This document shows positions 1 through 5,593 of a DNA stretch of 5,593 nt, in pieces (positions within the stretch are counted from its first letter, which is position 1; each line of letters begins with the position of its first letter). A model generated the notes under the pieces. That model saw only the letters and a program-made list of their open reading frames with translations, had not been told where the DNA came from and searched no databases. The DNA is from Thiobacillus sp. (GTDB lineage Bacteria; Pseudomonadota; Gammaproteobacteria; Burkholderiales; Thiobacillaceae). The stretch covers positions 1 through 5,593 of the forward strand of contig NZ_JANJXQ010000096.1 of assembly GCF_024708915.1 (NCBI RefSeq). The letters are read 5' to 3'. The position numbers and the translations under genes are program-made.

Positions 1-1
1 C

Positions 2-565
2 GATTTCTCGCGTCCGCGCACCGCGGGCATCATCGCGGTGGGGCTGGACGAGGGTGATTTTCTCATCGGCGCCTCGATCACCGACGGCCGCCACGACGTG
101 ATGCTGTTCTCCGACGGCGGCAAGGCGGTGCGCTTCGACGAGAACGACGTGCGCCCGATGGGCCGCACCGCGCGCGGCGTGATCGGCATGAAGCTTGCCA
201 AGGGCAAGAAGCTGATTTCGCTGCTGGTGGCGGAAGACGAAAACGATTTCGTGCTGACGGCGACCGAAAACGGCTACGGCAAGCGCACGCCGATCGCCGA
301 ATACACCCGCCATGCGCGCGCGACGCAGGGCATGATCGCGATCCAGACCAGCGAACGCAACGGCAAGGTCGTGGCGGCAACGCTGGTGAAGGAAGACGAC
401 GAAATCATGCTGATCACCACCGGCGGCGTGCTGATCCGCACCCGCGTCAAGGAAATCCGCGCCATGAGCCGCGCGACGCAGGGTGTCACGCTGATCAACC
501 TGGACAAGGGCGAGAAACTGATCAGCCTGGAAAAAGTAGCTGAAACCGACAACGAAGAGGAATGA
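2..565 (+). CDS. gyrA: DNA gyrase subunit A, C-terminal part (5' end outside window)
   Basis: This is the last 187 residues of GyrA, in frame from base 2 to the TGA at 563-565. GyrA is the breakage-reunion subunit of DNA gyrase, and its C-terminal domain wraps DNA to give negative supercoiling. The fragment shows the repeated beta-pinwheel blades of that domain. Similar Arg-x-x-x-Gly-hydrophobic turns recur at fragment residues 55-65 (RTARGVIGMKL), 106-116 (RATQGMIAIQT) and 157-167 (RATQGVTLINL). The segments GYGKRTPIAEY and TRVKEI match the last blades of E. coli GyrA from memory. The catalytic Tyr and the GyrA box lie upstream of the window. An ATG at 38 opens a shorter frame but is internal, because homologous sequence (FSRPRTAGIIAV) precedes it. 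The acidic tail is very short (ETDNEEE), unlike the roughly 35-residue acidic tail of E. coli. Identity is certain; the exact blade numbering is inferred. Confidence 0.97.
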   Translation, partial: DFSRPRTAGIIAVGLDEGDFLIGASITDGRHDVMLFSDGGKAVRFDENDVRPMGRTARGVIGMKLAKGKKLISLLVAEDENDFVLTATENGYGKRTPIAEYTRHARATQGMIAIQTSERNGKVVAATLVKEDDEIMLITTGGVLIRTRVKEIRAMSRATQGVTLINLDKGEKLISLEKVAETDNEEE

Positions 566-669
566 TTCCGGCACAAAATCACCCGTGGTTTTGTCGCCTT
601 CGCCTTGCCGTACTTGGTGTACTGTCTGCGGCTCGGCTTCGCGCCACGAATGATTTTGCCCCGGAATCA
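563..669. repeat. Intergenic palindromic repeat element between gyrA and serC
   Basis: Two 26-base arms, 563-588 and 644-669, are inverted copies matching at 22 of 26 positions. The left arm begins TGATTCCGG and ends CGTGG; the right arm begins CCACG and ends CCGGAATCA. The 55-base centre carries TCGCCTTGCCGTACT (600-614) and TGTACTGTCTGCGGC (618-632), which include a small GTAC/GTAC hairpin (610-613 with 619-622). From memory, the reverse complement of these two core blocks closely resembles a repeat common between genes in Neisseria (GCCGCAGACAGTACA followed by AGTACGGCAAGGCGA). The left arm overlaps the gyrA stop codon. No T-run follows the right arm, so it is not a standard intrinsic terminator, although the transcript could fold and affect mRNA decay, 3'-end formation or readthrough into serC. 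The inverted repeat is directly visible; membership of a dispersed family is recall. Confidence 0.75.
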
Positions 670-672
670 ATG

Positions 673-678
673 AAAGGA
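673..678 (+). promoter_or_regulatory. Ribosome binding site of serC
   Basis: AAAGGA lies 9 bases upstream of the serC ATG at 688, just outside the right arm of the intergenic palindrome. It is the clearest Shine-Dalgarno-like sequence in the window. Downstream genes have weak or no such site and instead overlap or nearly abut the gene before them. It supports 688 as the serC start. Confidence 0.6.
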
Positions 679-687
679 TAGCTAGAG

Positions 688-1779
688 ATGACGATCTATA
701 ACTTCAGCGCCGGCCCGGCCGTGCTGCCCAGGGACGTATTGCAACAGGTGCAGGCCGAACTGGTCGACTGGCACGGCAGCGGCATGTCGGTGATGGAAAT
801 GAGCCATCGCGGCAAGGAATTCATGGGCATCGCCGCCGAGGCGGAGGCCGACCTGCGCGAGTTGATGGGCATCCCCGCCAACTACAAGGTGCTGTTCCTG
901 CAGGGCGGCGCGTCGAGCCAGTTCGCCATGGTGCCGATGAACCTGTTGCGCGGCAAAGCTTCCGCCGATTACCTCAACACCGGCGAATGGTCGAAGAAGG
1001 CCATCAAGGAAGCCAAGAAATACGGCGCAGTGAACGTGGTGGCGTCGAGCGAGGACAAGAACTTCAGCTACGCGCCGACACAGGACCAGTGGAAGCTCGA
1101 TCCGAACGCCGCCTACGTGCATTACACGCCCAACGAAACCATCGGCGGGGTGGAAATCTTCTGGACGCCCGATTTGGGAACGCAGCCCGGCAGCGTGCCG
1201 CTGGTGGCGGACATGTCGTCGACCATCCTGTCGCGCCCGATCGACGTGTCGAAATTCGGCGTGATCTACGCCGGCGCGCAGAAGAACATCGGCCCGGCCG
1301 GGCTGACCATCGTCATCGTGCGCGACGACCTGATCGGCGAGACGGTCAAAGGCACGCCGACCATGTTCGACTACAAGATCCACGCCGACAACGACTCGAT
1401 GTACAACACGCCGGCCACCTTCGCCATGTACACGGCAGGGCTGGTGTTCAAGTGGCTGAAGGCGCGCGGCGGCCTCGTCGCGATGGAGGCGACCAACCGC
1501 GAGAAGGCGAACCTGCTGTACGACGCGCTCGACGCGACCGATTTCTACGCCTCGCCGGTGGCGCGCGACAACCGCTCGCTGATGAACGTCCCCTTCACCC
1601 TGAAGGATGCCGCGCTCGACGAGGCCTTCCTCAAGGCCGCCAAGGGACGCGGCCTGATCCAGCTGAAAGGCCACCGCTCGGTCGGCGGCATGCGCGCCTC
1701 GATCTACAACGCCATGCCGGTCGAGGGGGTGCGCGCGCTGGTCGATTGCATGCGCGAATTCGAGAAAAGCCATGGCTGA
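688..1779 (+). CDS. serC: Phosphoserine aminotransferase (class V, PLP-dependent)
   Basis: The 363-residue product matches the usual SerC length. SerC converts 3-phosphohydroxypyruvate and glutamate to O-phosphoserine in the cytosol. In proteobacteria it usually also acts as PdxF on the 4-phosphohydroxythreonine route to PLP. Family signatures are the N-terminal [11 protein letters not shown] (4-14), the phosphate-binding SHRGKEF (39-45), GGASSQF (73-79) with Trp101 for cofactor binding and stacking, VADMSS (173-178) with Asp175 for the pyridine nitrogen, the PLP Schiff-base Lys199 in [16 protein letters not shown] (240-245), and [11 protein letters not shown] (328-338) with substrate Arg330 and Arg336. 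The ATG at 688 gives the standard N terminus and has AAAGGA upstream. The gene overlaps the following serA by 8 bases (ATGGCTGA), which suggests coupled translation and a serine-pathway pair. No sign of damage or unusual composition. Confidence 0.97.
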   Translation: MTIYNFSAGPAVLPRDVLQQVQAELVDWHGSGMSVMEMSHRGKEFMGIAAEAEADLRELMGIPANYKVLFLQGGASSQFAMVPMNLLRGKASADYLNTGEWSKKAIKEAKKYGAVNVVASSEDKNFSYAPTQDQWKLDPNAAYVHYTPNETIGGVEIFWTPDLGTQPGSVPLVADMSSTILSRPIDVSKFGVIYAGAQKNIGPAGLTIVIVRDDLIGETVKGTPTMFDYKIHADNDSMYNTPATFAMYTAGLVFKWLKARGGLVAMEATNREKANLLYDALDATDFYASPVARDNRSLMNVPFTLKDAALDEAFLKAAKGRGLIQLKGHRSVGGMRASIYNAMPVEGVRALVDCMREFEKSHG

Positions 1780-2953
1780 CGCCGCCCGCAAGGTGCTCAC
1801 CCTCAACGCCATTTCCGCGCGCGGGTTGGCGCGCTTGCCGCAGCACTATGTCGTCGGCGGCGACATTGCCGACCCGGACGGCATCCTGGTGCGTTCGGCC
1901 AACATGCACGAGATGGAGATTCCCGCCTCGGTGCAGGCGATCGGCCGCGCCGGCGCCGGCACCAACAACATTCCGGTGAAAAAACTGTCGGAACGCGGGG
2001 TGCCGGTGTTCAATGCGCCGGGGGCCAACGCCAACGCGGTGAAGGAACTGGTCATTGCCGGCATGCTGATGGCGGCGCGCAACCTGGTTCCGGCGCTGAA
2101 GTTCGTCGAAGGCCTGTCGGGCAGCGACGAGGACATGCACAAGGCGACCGAAGCCGGCAAAAAGCAGTTTGCCGGCACGGAGCTGCCCGGCCGCACGCTT
2201 GGCGTCGTCGGCCTCGGCGCGATCGGCTCCACCATCGCCGAAGCCGCGATCAGGCTCGGCATGAACGTGGTCGGCTTCGACCCCGCGATCACGGTGGATG
2301 CCGCGTGGCGGCTGCCGTCGCAGGTCAGGCGCGCCGAGAGCGTGGAAGAGGTGCTGCGCCAGGCCGATTTCGTCACCCTGCACGTGCCGCTGCTGGACGC
2401 CACGCGCAATCTCATCGACGCCCAGCGCCTGGGTATGATGCGTTCGGGCGCGGTGCTGCTGAACTTCGCGCGCGAGGGCGTGGCCGACAACGCCGCCGTG
2501 ATCGAGGCGCTCGACGCCGGCAAGCTGCATGCCTACATCTGCGATTTTCCGGCGAATGCGCTGCAGGGCCACGCCAGGGTCGTCGCGCTGCCGCATCTGG
2601 GCGCCAGCACCTCCGAGGCCGAAGAAAACTGCGCGGTGATGGTGGCCGGACAGCTGGCCGACTATCTGGAAAACGGCAACATCCAGAACGCGGTCAACTT
2701 CCCCAATGTCAGCATGGCGCGCGAATCGGCGTATCGCATCGCGATCGCCAATGCCAACGTGCCCAACATGGTGGGGCAGATTTCGTCGGTGCTGGCCGCC
2801 GCCGGACTCAACATCCACAACATGGTCAACAAATCCAGGGGCGACATGGCCTATACCCTGGCCGATGTCGACAGCGCGGTGGGCGATGCCGTGATGCGCC
2901 AGCTGGCGGGGATTGCCGGTGTGCTCGCGGTGCGTTATCTGCCCGACGCCTGA
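1772..2953 (+). CDS. serA: D-3-phosphoglycerate dehydrogenase, short ACT-containing type (PGDH_3-like)
   Basis: A 393-residue member of the D-isomer 2-hydroxyacid dehydrogenase family, predicted to oxidise 3-phosphoglycerate to 3-phosphohydroxypyruvate, the step that feeds SerC. The N-terminal substrate domain contains [12 protein letters not shown] (58-69) and [12 protein letters not shown] (81-92). The Rossmann core has GLGAIG (147-152), with Asp170 after strand beta-2 pointing to NAD. Catalytic Arg234 lies in NFAREG and His275 in PHLGAST. The tail from about 321 is an ACT domain ([23 protein letters not shown] at 346-351), the usual serine-sensing module. The canonical EP glutamate after DVF is not seen: the stretch reads [10 protein letters not shown] (257-266), resembling the type 3 PGDH pattern TDFPN. 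It lacks the extra intervening domain of the long, roughly 525-residue SerA. The start at 1772 lies inside the end of serC, preceded by purine-rich GAGAAAAG. A related 2-hydroxyacid substrate is possible, but the serC pairing argues for serine synthesis. Confidence 0.9.
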   Translation: MADAARKVLTLNAISARGLARLPQHYVVGGDIADPDGILVRSANMHEMEIPASVQAIGRAGAGTNNIPVKKLSERGVPVFNAPGANANAVKELVIAGMLMAARNLVPALKFVEGLSGSDEDMHKATEAGKKQFAGTELPGRTLGVVGLGAIGSTIAEAAIRLGMNVVGFDPAITVDAAWRLPSQVRRAESVEEVLRQADFVTLHVPLLDATRNLIDAQRLGMMRSGAVLLNFAREGVADNAAVIEALDAGKLHAYICDFPANALQGHARVVALPHLGASTSEAEENCAVMVAGQLADYLENGNIQNAVNFPNVSMARESAYRIAIANANVPNMVGQISSVLAAAGLNIHNMVNKSRGDMAYTLADVDSAVGDAVMRQLAGIAGVLAVRYLPDA

Positions 2954-2957
2954 CCCG

Positions 2958-4025
2958 ATGGACGAGGCATTGAAGGCGCTGCGCGCGCGCATCGACAGCA
3001 TCGACGACACCTTGCTGCAGCTGGTTTCCGAACGCGCAGGCCTTGCGCAAGCCGTCGGCCGTGCCAAGAACGGCGAAAAGATCTATCGCCCCGAGCGCGA
3101 AGCCCAGATCGTGCGCCGCCTGCGCGAAACCAACCCGGGACCGCTCGACGGCGACACCGTCGAGCGCCTGATCCGTGAAGTCATGTCGGCCTGCCGGGCG
3201 CTGGAACAGGACATCCGCGTGGCCTACCTGGGTCCGGCCGGCACCTTCAGCCAGGCGGCCGCCTACAAGCACTTCGGCCATGCCGTCGAGGCGGTTGCCG
3301 AAGCCGACATCGACGCCTGTTTCCGCGCCGTCGAAACCGGACGTGCCGATTTTGCCGTGGTGCCGGTGGAAAACTCCACCGAGGGTGCGATTGCGCGCAC
3401 GCTCGATCTGATCGTCGCCAGCCCGCTCAGGATCTGCGGCGAGATCATGCTGCCGATCCACCAGAACCTGATGCGCAAAAGCGCGGGCCTGGAGGGCATC
3501 GACCGCGTCTATGGCCATGCCCAGTCGCTCGCGCAGTGCCAGAACTGGCTCAACCGGCATCTGCCCCGGGCCGAGCGGGTGAGCGTCGTCAGCAACAGCG
3601 AAGGCGCGCGCCGTGCCGCGGCAGAGTCCGATGCCGCCACGCTTGGCAGCGACGCCGCTGCGGAGTTGTATGGCCTTGCCATCGTCGAAGCGCGCATCGA
3701 GGACGAAGCCGGCAATACCACCCGCTTTCTGGTCCTTGCGCCTGCCGATGCCGCTCCGTCCGGTCGCGACAAGACCTCGCTCGTCGTCGGCGTGCACAAC
3801 CAGCCCGGCGCCATCGTCAAATTGCTGCAGCCGCTGGCTGACGCCGGGGTTTCCATGAGCAAGCTCGAATCGCGTCCGGCGCGTTCGGCCAACTGGGAAT
3901 ACCTCTTCTTCGTCGTCTGCGAAGGCCATCGGCAGGACGCCAAACTCGCCGCCACGCTCGCCGAAATCGAGTCGCGTGCCGCCTTCCTCAAGATTCTCGG
4001 TTCCTACCCCGCTGCGCAGTCATGA
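2958..4025 (+). CDS. pheA: Bifunctional chorismate mutase / prephenate dehydratase (P-protein)
   Basis: The 355-residue product converts chorismate to prephenate and then phenylpyruvate, the committed phenylalanine branch. Residues 1-85 form an AroQ-type helical chorismate mutase (LKALRARIDSID; Arg11, Arg26, Lys37, YRPERE 43-48, Gln84). Residues 88-262 form the prephenate dehydratase domain, with VAYLGPAGTFSQAA (88-101), VVPVENSTEGA (134-144), HAQSLAQC (187-194) and the catalytic TRF motif (255-257). Residues from 273 to the end form the ACT regulatory domain, with the phenylalanine-binding GALV-type segment PGAIVKLL (283-290) and ESRP (304-307). Order and length match the Pseudomonas and betaproteobacterial P-protein, so Phe feedback inhibition is expected. 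The ATG at 2958 gives the standard MDEALKALR start; an in-frame ATG at 2913 would add 15 residues encoded inside serA and out of family pattern. No clear Shine-Dalgarno is present, and serA ends only 4 bases upstream, so reinitiation is likely. Confidence 0.96.
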   Translation: MDEALKALRARIDSIDDTLLQLVSERAGLAQAVGRAKNGEKIYRPEREAQIVRRLRETNPGPLDGDTVERLIREVMSACRALEQDIRVAYLGPAGTFSQAAAYKHFGHAVEAVAEADIDACFRAVETGRADFAVVPVENSTEGAIARTLDLIVASPLRICGEIMLPIHQNLMRKSAGLEGIDRVYGHAQSLAQCQNWLNRHLPRAERVSVVSNSEGARRAAAESDAATLGSDAAAELYGLAIVEARIEDEAGNTTRFLVLAPADAAPSGRDKTSLVVGVHNQPGAIVKLLQPLADAGVSMSKLESRPARSANWEYLFFVVCEGHRQDAKLAATLAEIESRAAFLKILGSYPAAQS

Positions 4026-5116
4026 ATTGTTGCGATCTCGCTCCCGCCCACATTCGCGCCATCGCCCCCTATCGCCCCGGCAAACCCATCTCCGAGCTCG
4101 CGCGCGAACTGGGCCTGGACGAGGCCGACATCGTCAAGCTGGCGTCGAACGAAAACCCGCTCGGCCCCAGCCCCGCCGCACTGGTTGCGGCGCAGGATGC
4201 GCTGCACGACATGGCCCTGTACCCCGACGGCGCCGGCTTTGCGCTGAAGGCGAGGTTGTCGGCGAAGCTGGGTGTCGCGGCCGATCAGATCGTGCTGGGC
4301 AACGGCTCGAACGATGTGCTGGACATGGCTGCGCGCGCGTTTCTCGGCCCGGCTGCGTCGGCGGTGTATGCGCAGCATGCGTTCGCCGTTTATCCCATCG
4401 CCACGCTGACCGCGGGGGCGGCATGCATCGAGGTGGCGGCGAGGGATTACGGCCACGATCTCGAAGCCATGCGCGCGGCGATCCGCGACGACACGCGGGT
4501 GTTGTGGATCGCCAACCCCAACAACCCGACCGGCACTTTCCTGCCGTGGGCGCAGATCGAGGCCTTCCTCGAAACCGTGCCGCCGCAGGTGCTGGTGGTG
4601 CTGGATGAGGCCTACGGCGAATACCTGCCGCCGGCCGAACGCTGCGACACCGCGGCCTGGCTGGCGCGCTTTCCCAATCTGCTGATCAGCCGCACCTTTT
4701 CCAAGGCGTATGGCCTGGCTGGACTGCGCGTCGGCTACGGCCTGGGCAGCGCCGCTGTGATCGATCTGCTGAACCGGGTGCGCCACCCTTTCAATGTCAG
4801 CGTACCTGCCCTGGCGGCCGCCGAAGCGGCGCTCGGCGACGAGGCGTTCCTCGCGCGCAGCCATGCATTGAATGCCGCCGGCATGGCGCAACTTGTTGCG
4901 GGGCTGACCGATTTAAAGCTTGAAACGATACCGTCGAAGGGTAATTTCCTGCTGGTCAAAGTAGGCGATGCCGCGCGCATCAACACTGTGTTGCTCAAGC
5001 GCGGCATAATCGTGCGGCCGGTCGACAATTACGGCCTGCCCGAGTTCCTGCGCGTATCGGTTGGACTCGCCGCGCAGAATGCCCGTTTCCTCGATGCCCT
5101 GAGAGCCTGCCTGTGA
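4022..5116 (+). CDS. hisC: Histidinol-phosphate aminotransferase, aromatic-cluster copy (HisC2-like)
   Basis: A 364-residue class I/II PLP aminotransferase of the HisC family. HisC transfers an amino group between glutamate and imidazole-acetol phosphate, and many HisC proteins also act on aromatic keto acids. Visible signatures are IAPYRPGKPISELARELG (14-31), LASNENPLGPSP (40-51), NGSNDVLD (94-101) for the PLP phosphate, ANPNNPTG (164-171) with Asn168, DEAYGEY (195-201) with Asp195 and Tyr198, the PLP Lys228 in SRTFSKAYGLAGLRVGY (223-239), which also carries Arg236, and carboxylate-binding Arg344 in FLRVSVG. The gene overlaps pheA by ATGA and tyrA by GTGA, and no other his gene is visible. 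Placement between the phenylalanine and tyrosine enzymes suggests that it transaminates phenylpyruvate, 4-hydroxyphenylpyruvate or prephenate. It may instead be the only HisC of the cell; the window cannot decide. The family call is firm and the substrate is inferred. Confidence 0.93.
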   Translation: MNCCDLAPAHIRAIAPYRPGKPISELARELGLDEADIVKLASNENPLGPSPAALVAAQDALHDMALYPDGAGFALKARLSAKLGVAADQIVLGNGSNDVLDMAARAFLGPAASAVYAQHAFAVYPIATLTAGAACIEVAARDYGHDLEAMRAAIRDDTRVLWIANPNNPTGTFLPWAQIEAFLETVPPQVLVVLDEAYGEYLPPAERCDTAAWLARFPNLLISRTFSKAYGLAGLRVGYGLGSAAVIDLLNRVRHPFNVSVPALAAAEAALGDEAFLARSHALNAAGMAQLVAGLTDLKLETIPSKGNFLLVKVGDAARINTVLLKRGIIVRPVDNYGLPEFLRVSVGLAAQNARFLDALRACL

Positions 5117-5593
5117 TCGTCGAGACGCTCGCCATCGTCGGCACCGGCCTCATCGGCGGTTCGTTCGCGCTGGCGCTGAAACAGGCGGACGCGGTGCGCG
5201 AGGTTCTGGGGGTCGGGCGGAGCCCCGCACAGCTTGCCGTCGCGCACGAACTCGGCCTGATCGACCGCGCCGTCGGCTGGGCCGAGGCCGGGCAGGCCGA
5301 TTGCATCCTGCTGGCGATCCCGGTGGGAGAAACGGAGGAGGTACTCAGGCAACTCGCGCCGCACCTGAAAACGGGTGCCGTCGTCACCGATGCCGGCAGC
5401 ACCAAGCTCAACGTCGTCGAGGCGGCGCGTGCCGCACTTGGGGACCGCTTCGCCGATTTCGTGCCGGGCCATCCCATTGCGGGCTCCGAACAGTGCGGCC
5501 CCGGTGCCGCGCGTATCGATCTCTATCGGGGCAAGCGCGTGGTGCTGACGCCGCAGATCGACACGCGCGCCGACGCGGTTGCCACCGTGCGCC
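5113..5593 (+). CDS. tyrA: Prephenate/arogenate dehydrogenase, N-terminal part (3' end outside window)
   Basis: The open frame starts at GTG 5113 and runs off the window after 160 codons. TyrA oxidatively decarboxylates prephenate to 4-hydroxyphenylpyruvate, or arogenate to tyrosine. The fragment has the N-terminal Rossmann fingerprint IVGTGLIGGSFALAL (8-22), AIPVGE (68-73) at the end of a later strand, DAGSTK (93-98), and PGHPIAGSE (118-126) with the conserved catalytic His120. No chorismate mutase domain precedes it, so this is the monofunctional type expected when PheA carries the mutase. The beta-2 end reads LGVGRSPAQ (32-40), with no acidic residue where NAD-dependent members have Asp and with Arg36 following, which hints at NADP use. 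GTG is chosen because it overlaps the hisC stop as GTGA, follows GAGAG (5101-5105) by 7 bases, and puts the fold at the usual distance. No Met codon occurs in the visible frame. Confidence 0.93.
   Translation, partial: MIVETLAIVGTGLIGGSFALALKQADAVREVLGVGRSPAQLAVAHELGLIDRAVGWAEAGQADCILLAIPVGETEEVLRQLAPHLKTGAVVTDAGSTKLNVVEAARAALGDRFADFVPGHPIAGSEQCGPGAARIDLYRGKRVVLTPQIDTRADAVATVR

Noticed and set aside
38..40. ATG as start of a separate small gene at the left edge
   Set aside because: The frame is open to the window edge and the residues before it match GyrA, so it is an internal codon or chance ATG of gyrA.
19..40. Short inverted repeat CACCGCG / CGCGGTG within gyrA
   Set aside because: Only 7 bp in a conserved GC-rich coding region; expected by chance.
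563..675. Intrinsic (Rho-independent) terminator after gyrA
   Set aside because: The stem-loop is strong, but its loop is far larger than usual and no T-run follows the right arm. I keep it as a repeat element of unknown effect.
656..684. Possible sigma70 promoter for serC (TTGCCC, 17 bases, TAGCTA)
   Set aside because: The -10 match is poor and it would end only a few bases before the serC ATG, leaving no room for a leader with the AAAGGA site.
682..1812. Long open frame on the minus strand opposite serC (also similar ones at 1631-3067, 2826-3929 and 4004-4891)
   Set aside because: Their products are rich in Arg, His, Gly and Ala with no recognisable domain, and they lie fully opposite well-conserved genes. 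In GC-rich DNA such antisense frames arise from codon bias.
2913..2957. Upstream in-frame ATG for pheA
   Set aside because: It would add 15 residues encoded within the serA ACT-domain end, and family members start close to the LKALRxRID motif, which fits the ATG at 2958.

Overview
The window is a GC-rich, densely packed plus-strand segment typical of a betaproteobacterial chromosome. It contains the 3' end of gyrA, one roughly 107-base inverted-repeat element between genes, and then a tight run of amino-acid biosynthesis genes: serC, a short type-3-like serA, pheA, hisC and the first 160 codons of tyrA. The order gyrA-serC-pheA-hisC-tyrA is known from Betaproteobacteria, where it usually continues into aroA, cmk, rpsA and ihfB. 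The genus cannot be fixed from sequence alone. A Thiobacillus-, Nitrosomonadales- or Rhodocyclales-like lineage is a guess.

Layout: 1-565 is the GyrA C-terminal pinwheel domain, cut by the window start. 563-669 is an imperfect palindrome that begins on the gyrA stop codon and fills most of the gyrA-serC gap. From 688 to the window end the genes follow each other almost without spacing. serC and serA overlap by 8 bases, serA and pheA are 4 bases apart, pheA and hisC share ATGA, and hisC and tyrA share GTGA. There is no room for an internal terminator or a conventional promoter between these genes, so one polycistronic mRNA with coupled translation is the simplest reading. No convincing promoter is visible ahead of serC.

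Function: SerA and SerC are the first two steps of serine synthesis from 3-phosphoglycerate. SerC also serves pyridoxal phosphate synthesis in many proteobacteria. PheA (chorismate mutase and prephenate dehydratase), HisC (here probably also an aromatic aminotransferase) and TyrA (prephenate or arogenate dehydrogenase) make up the phenylalanine and tyrosine branches from chorismate. SerA and PheA both carry C-terminal ACT domains, so both are candidates for end-product feedback control.

I see no mobile element, CRISPR array, RNA gene or unknown defence-type system. The points most worth checking are the intergenic palindrome, whose core resembles a neisserial intergenic repeat; the non-canonical active site of the SerA paralogue; the role of the hisC copy in this cluster; and the coenzyme preference of TyrA.
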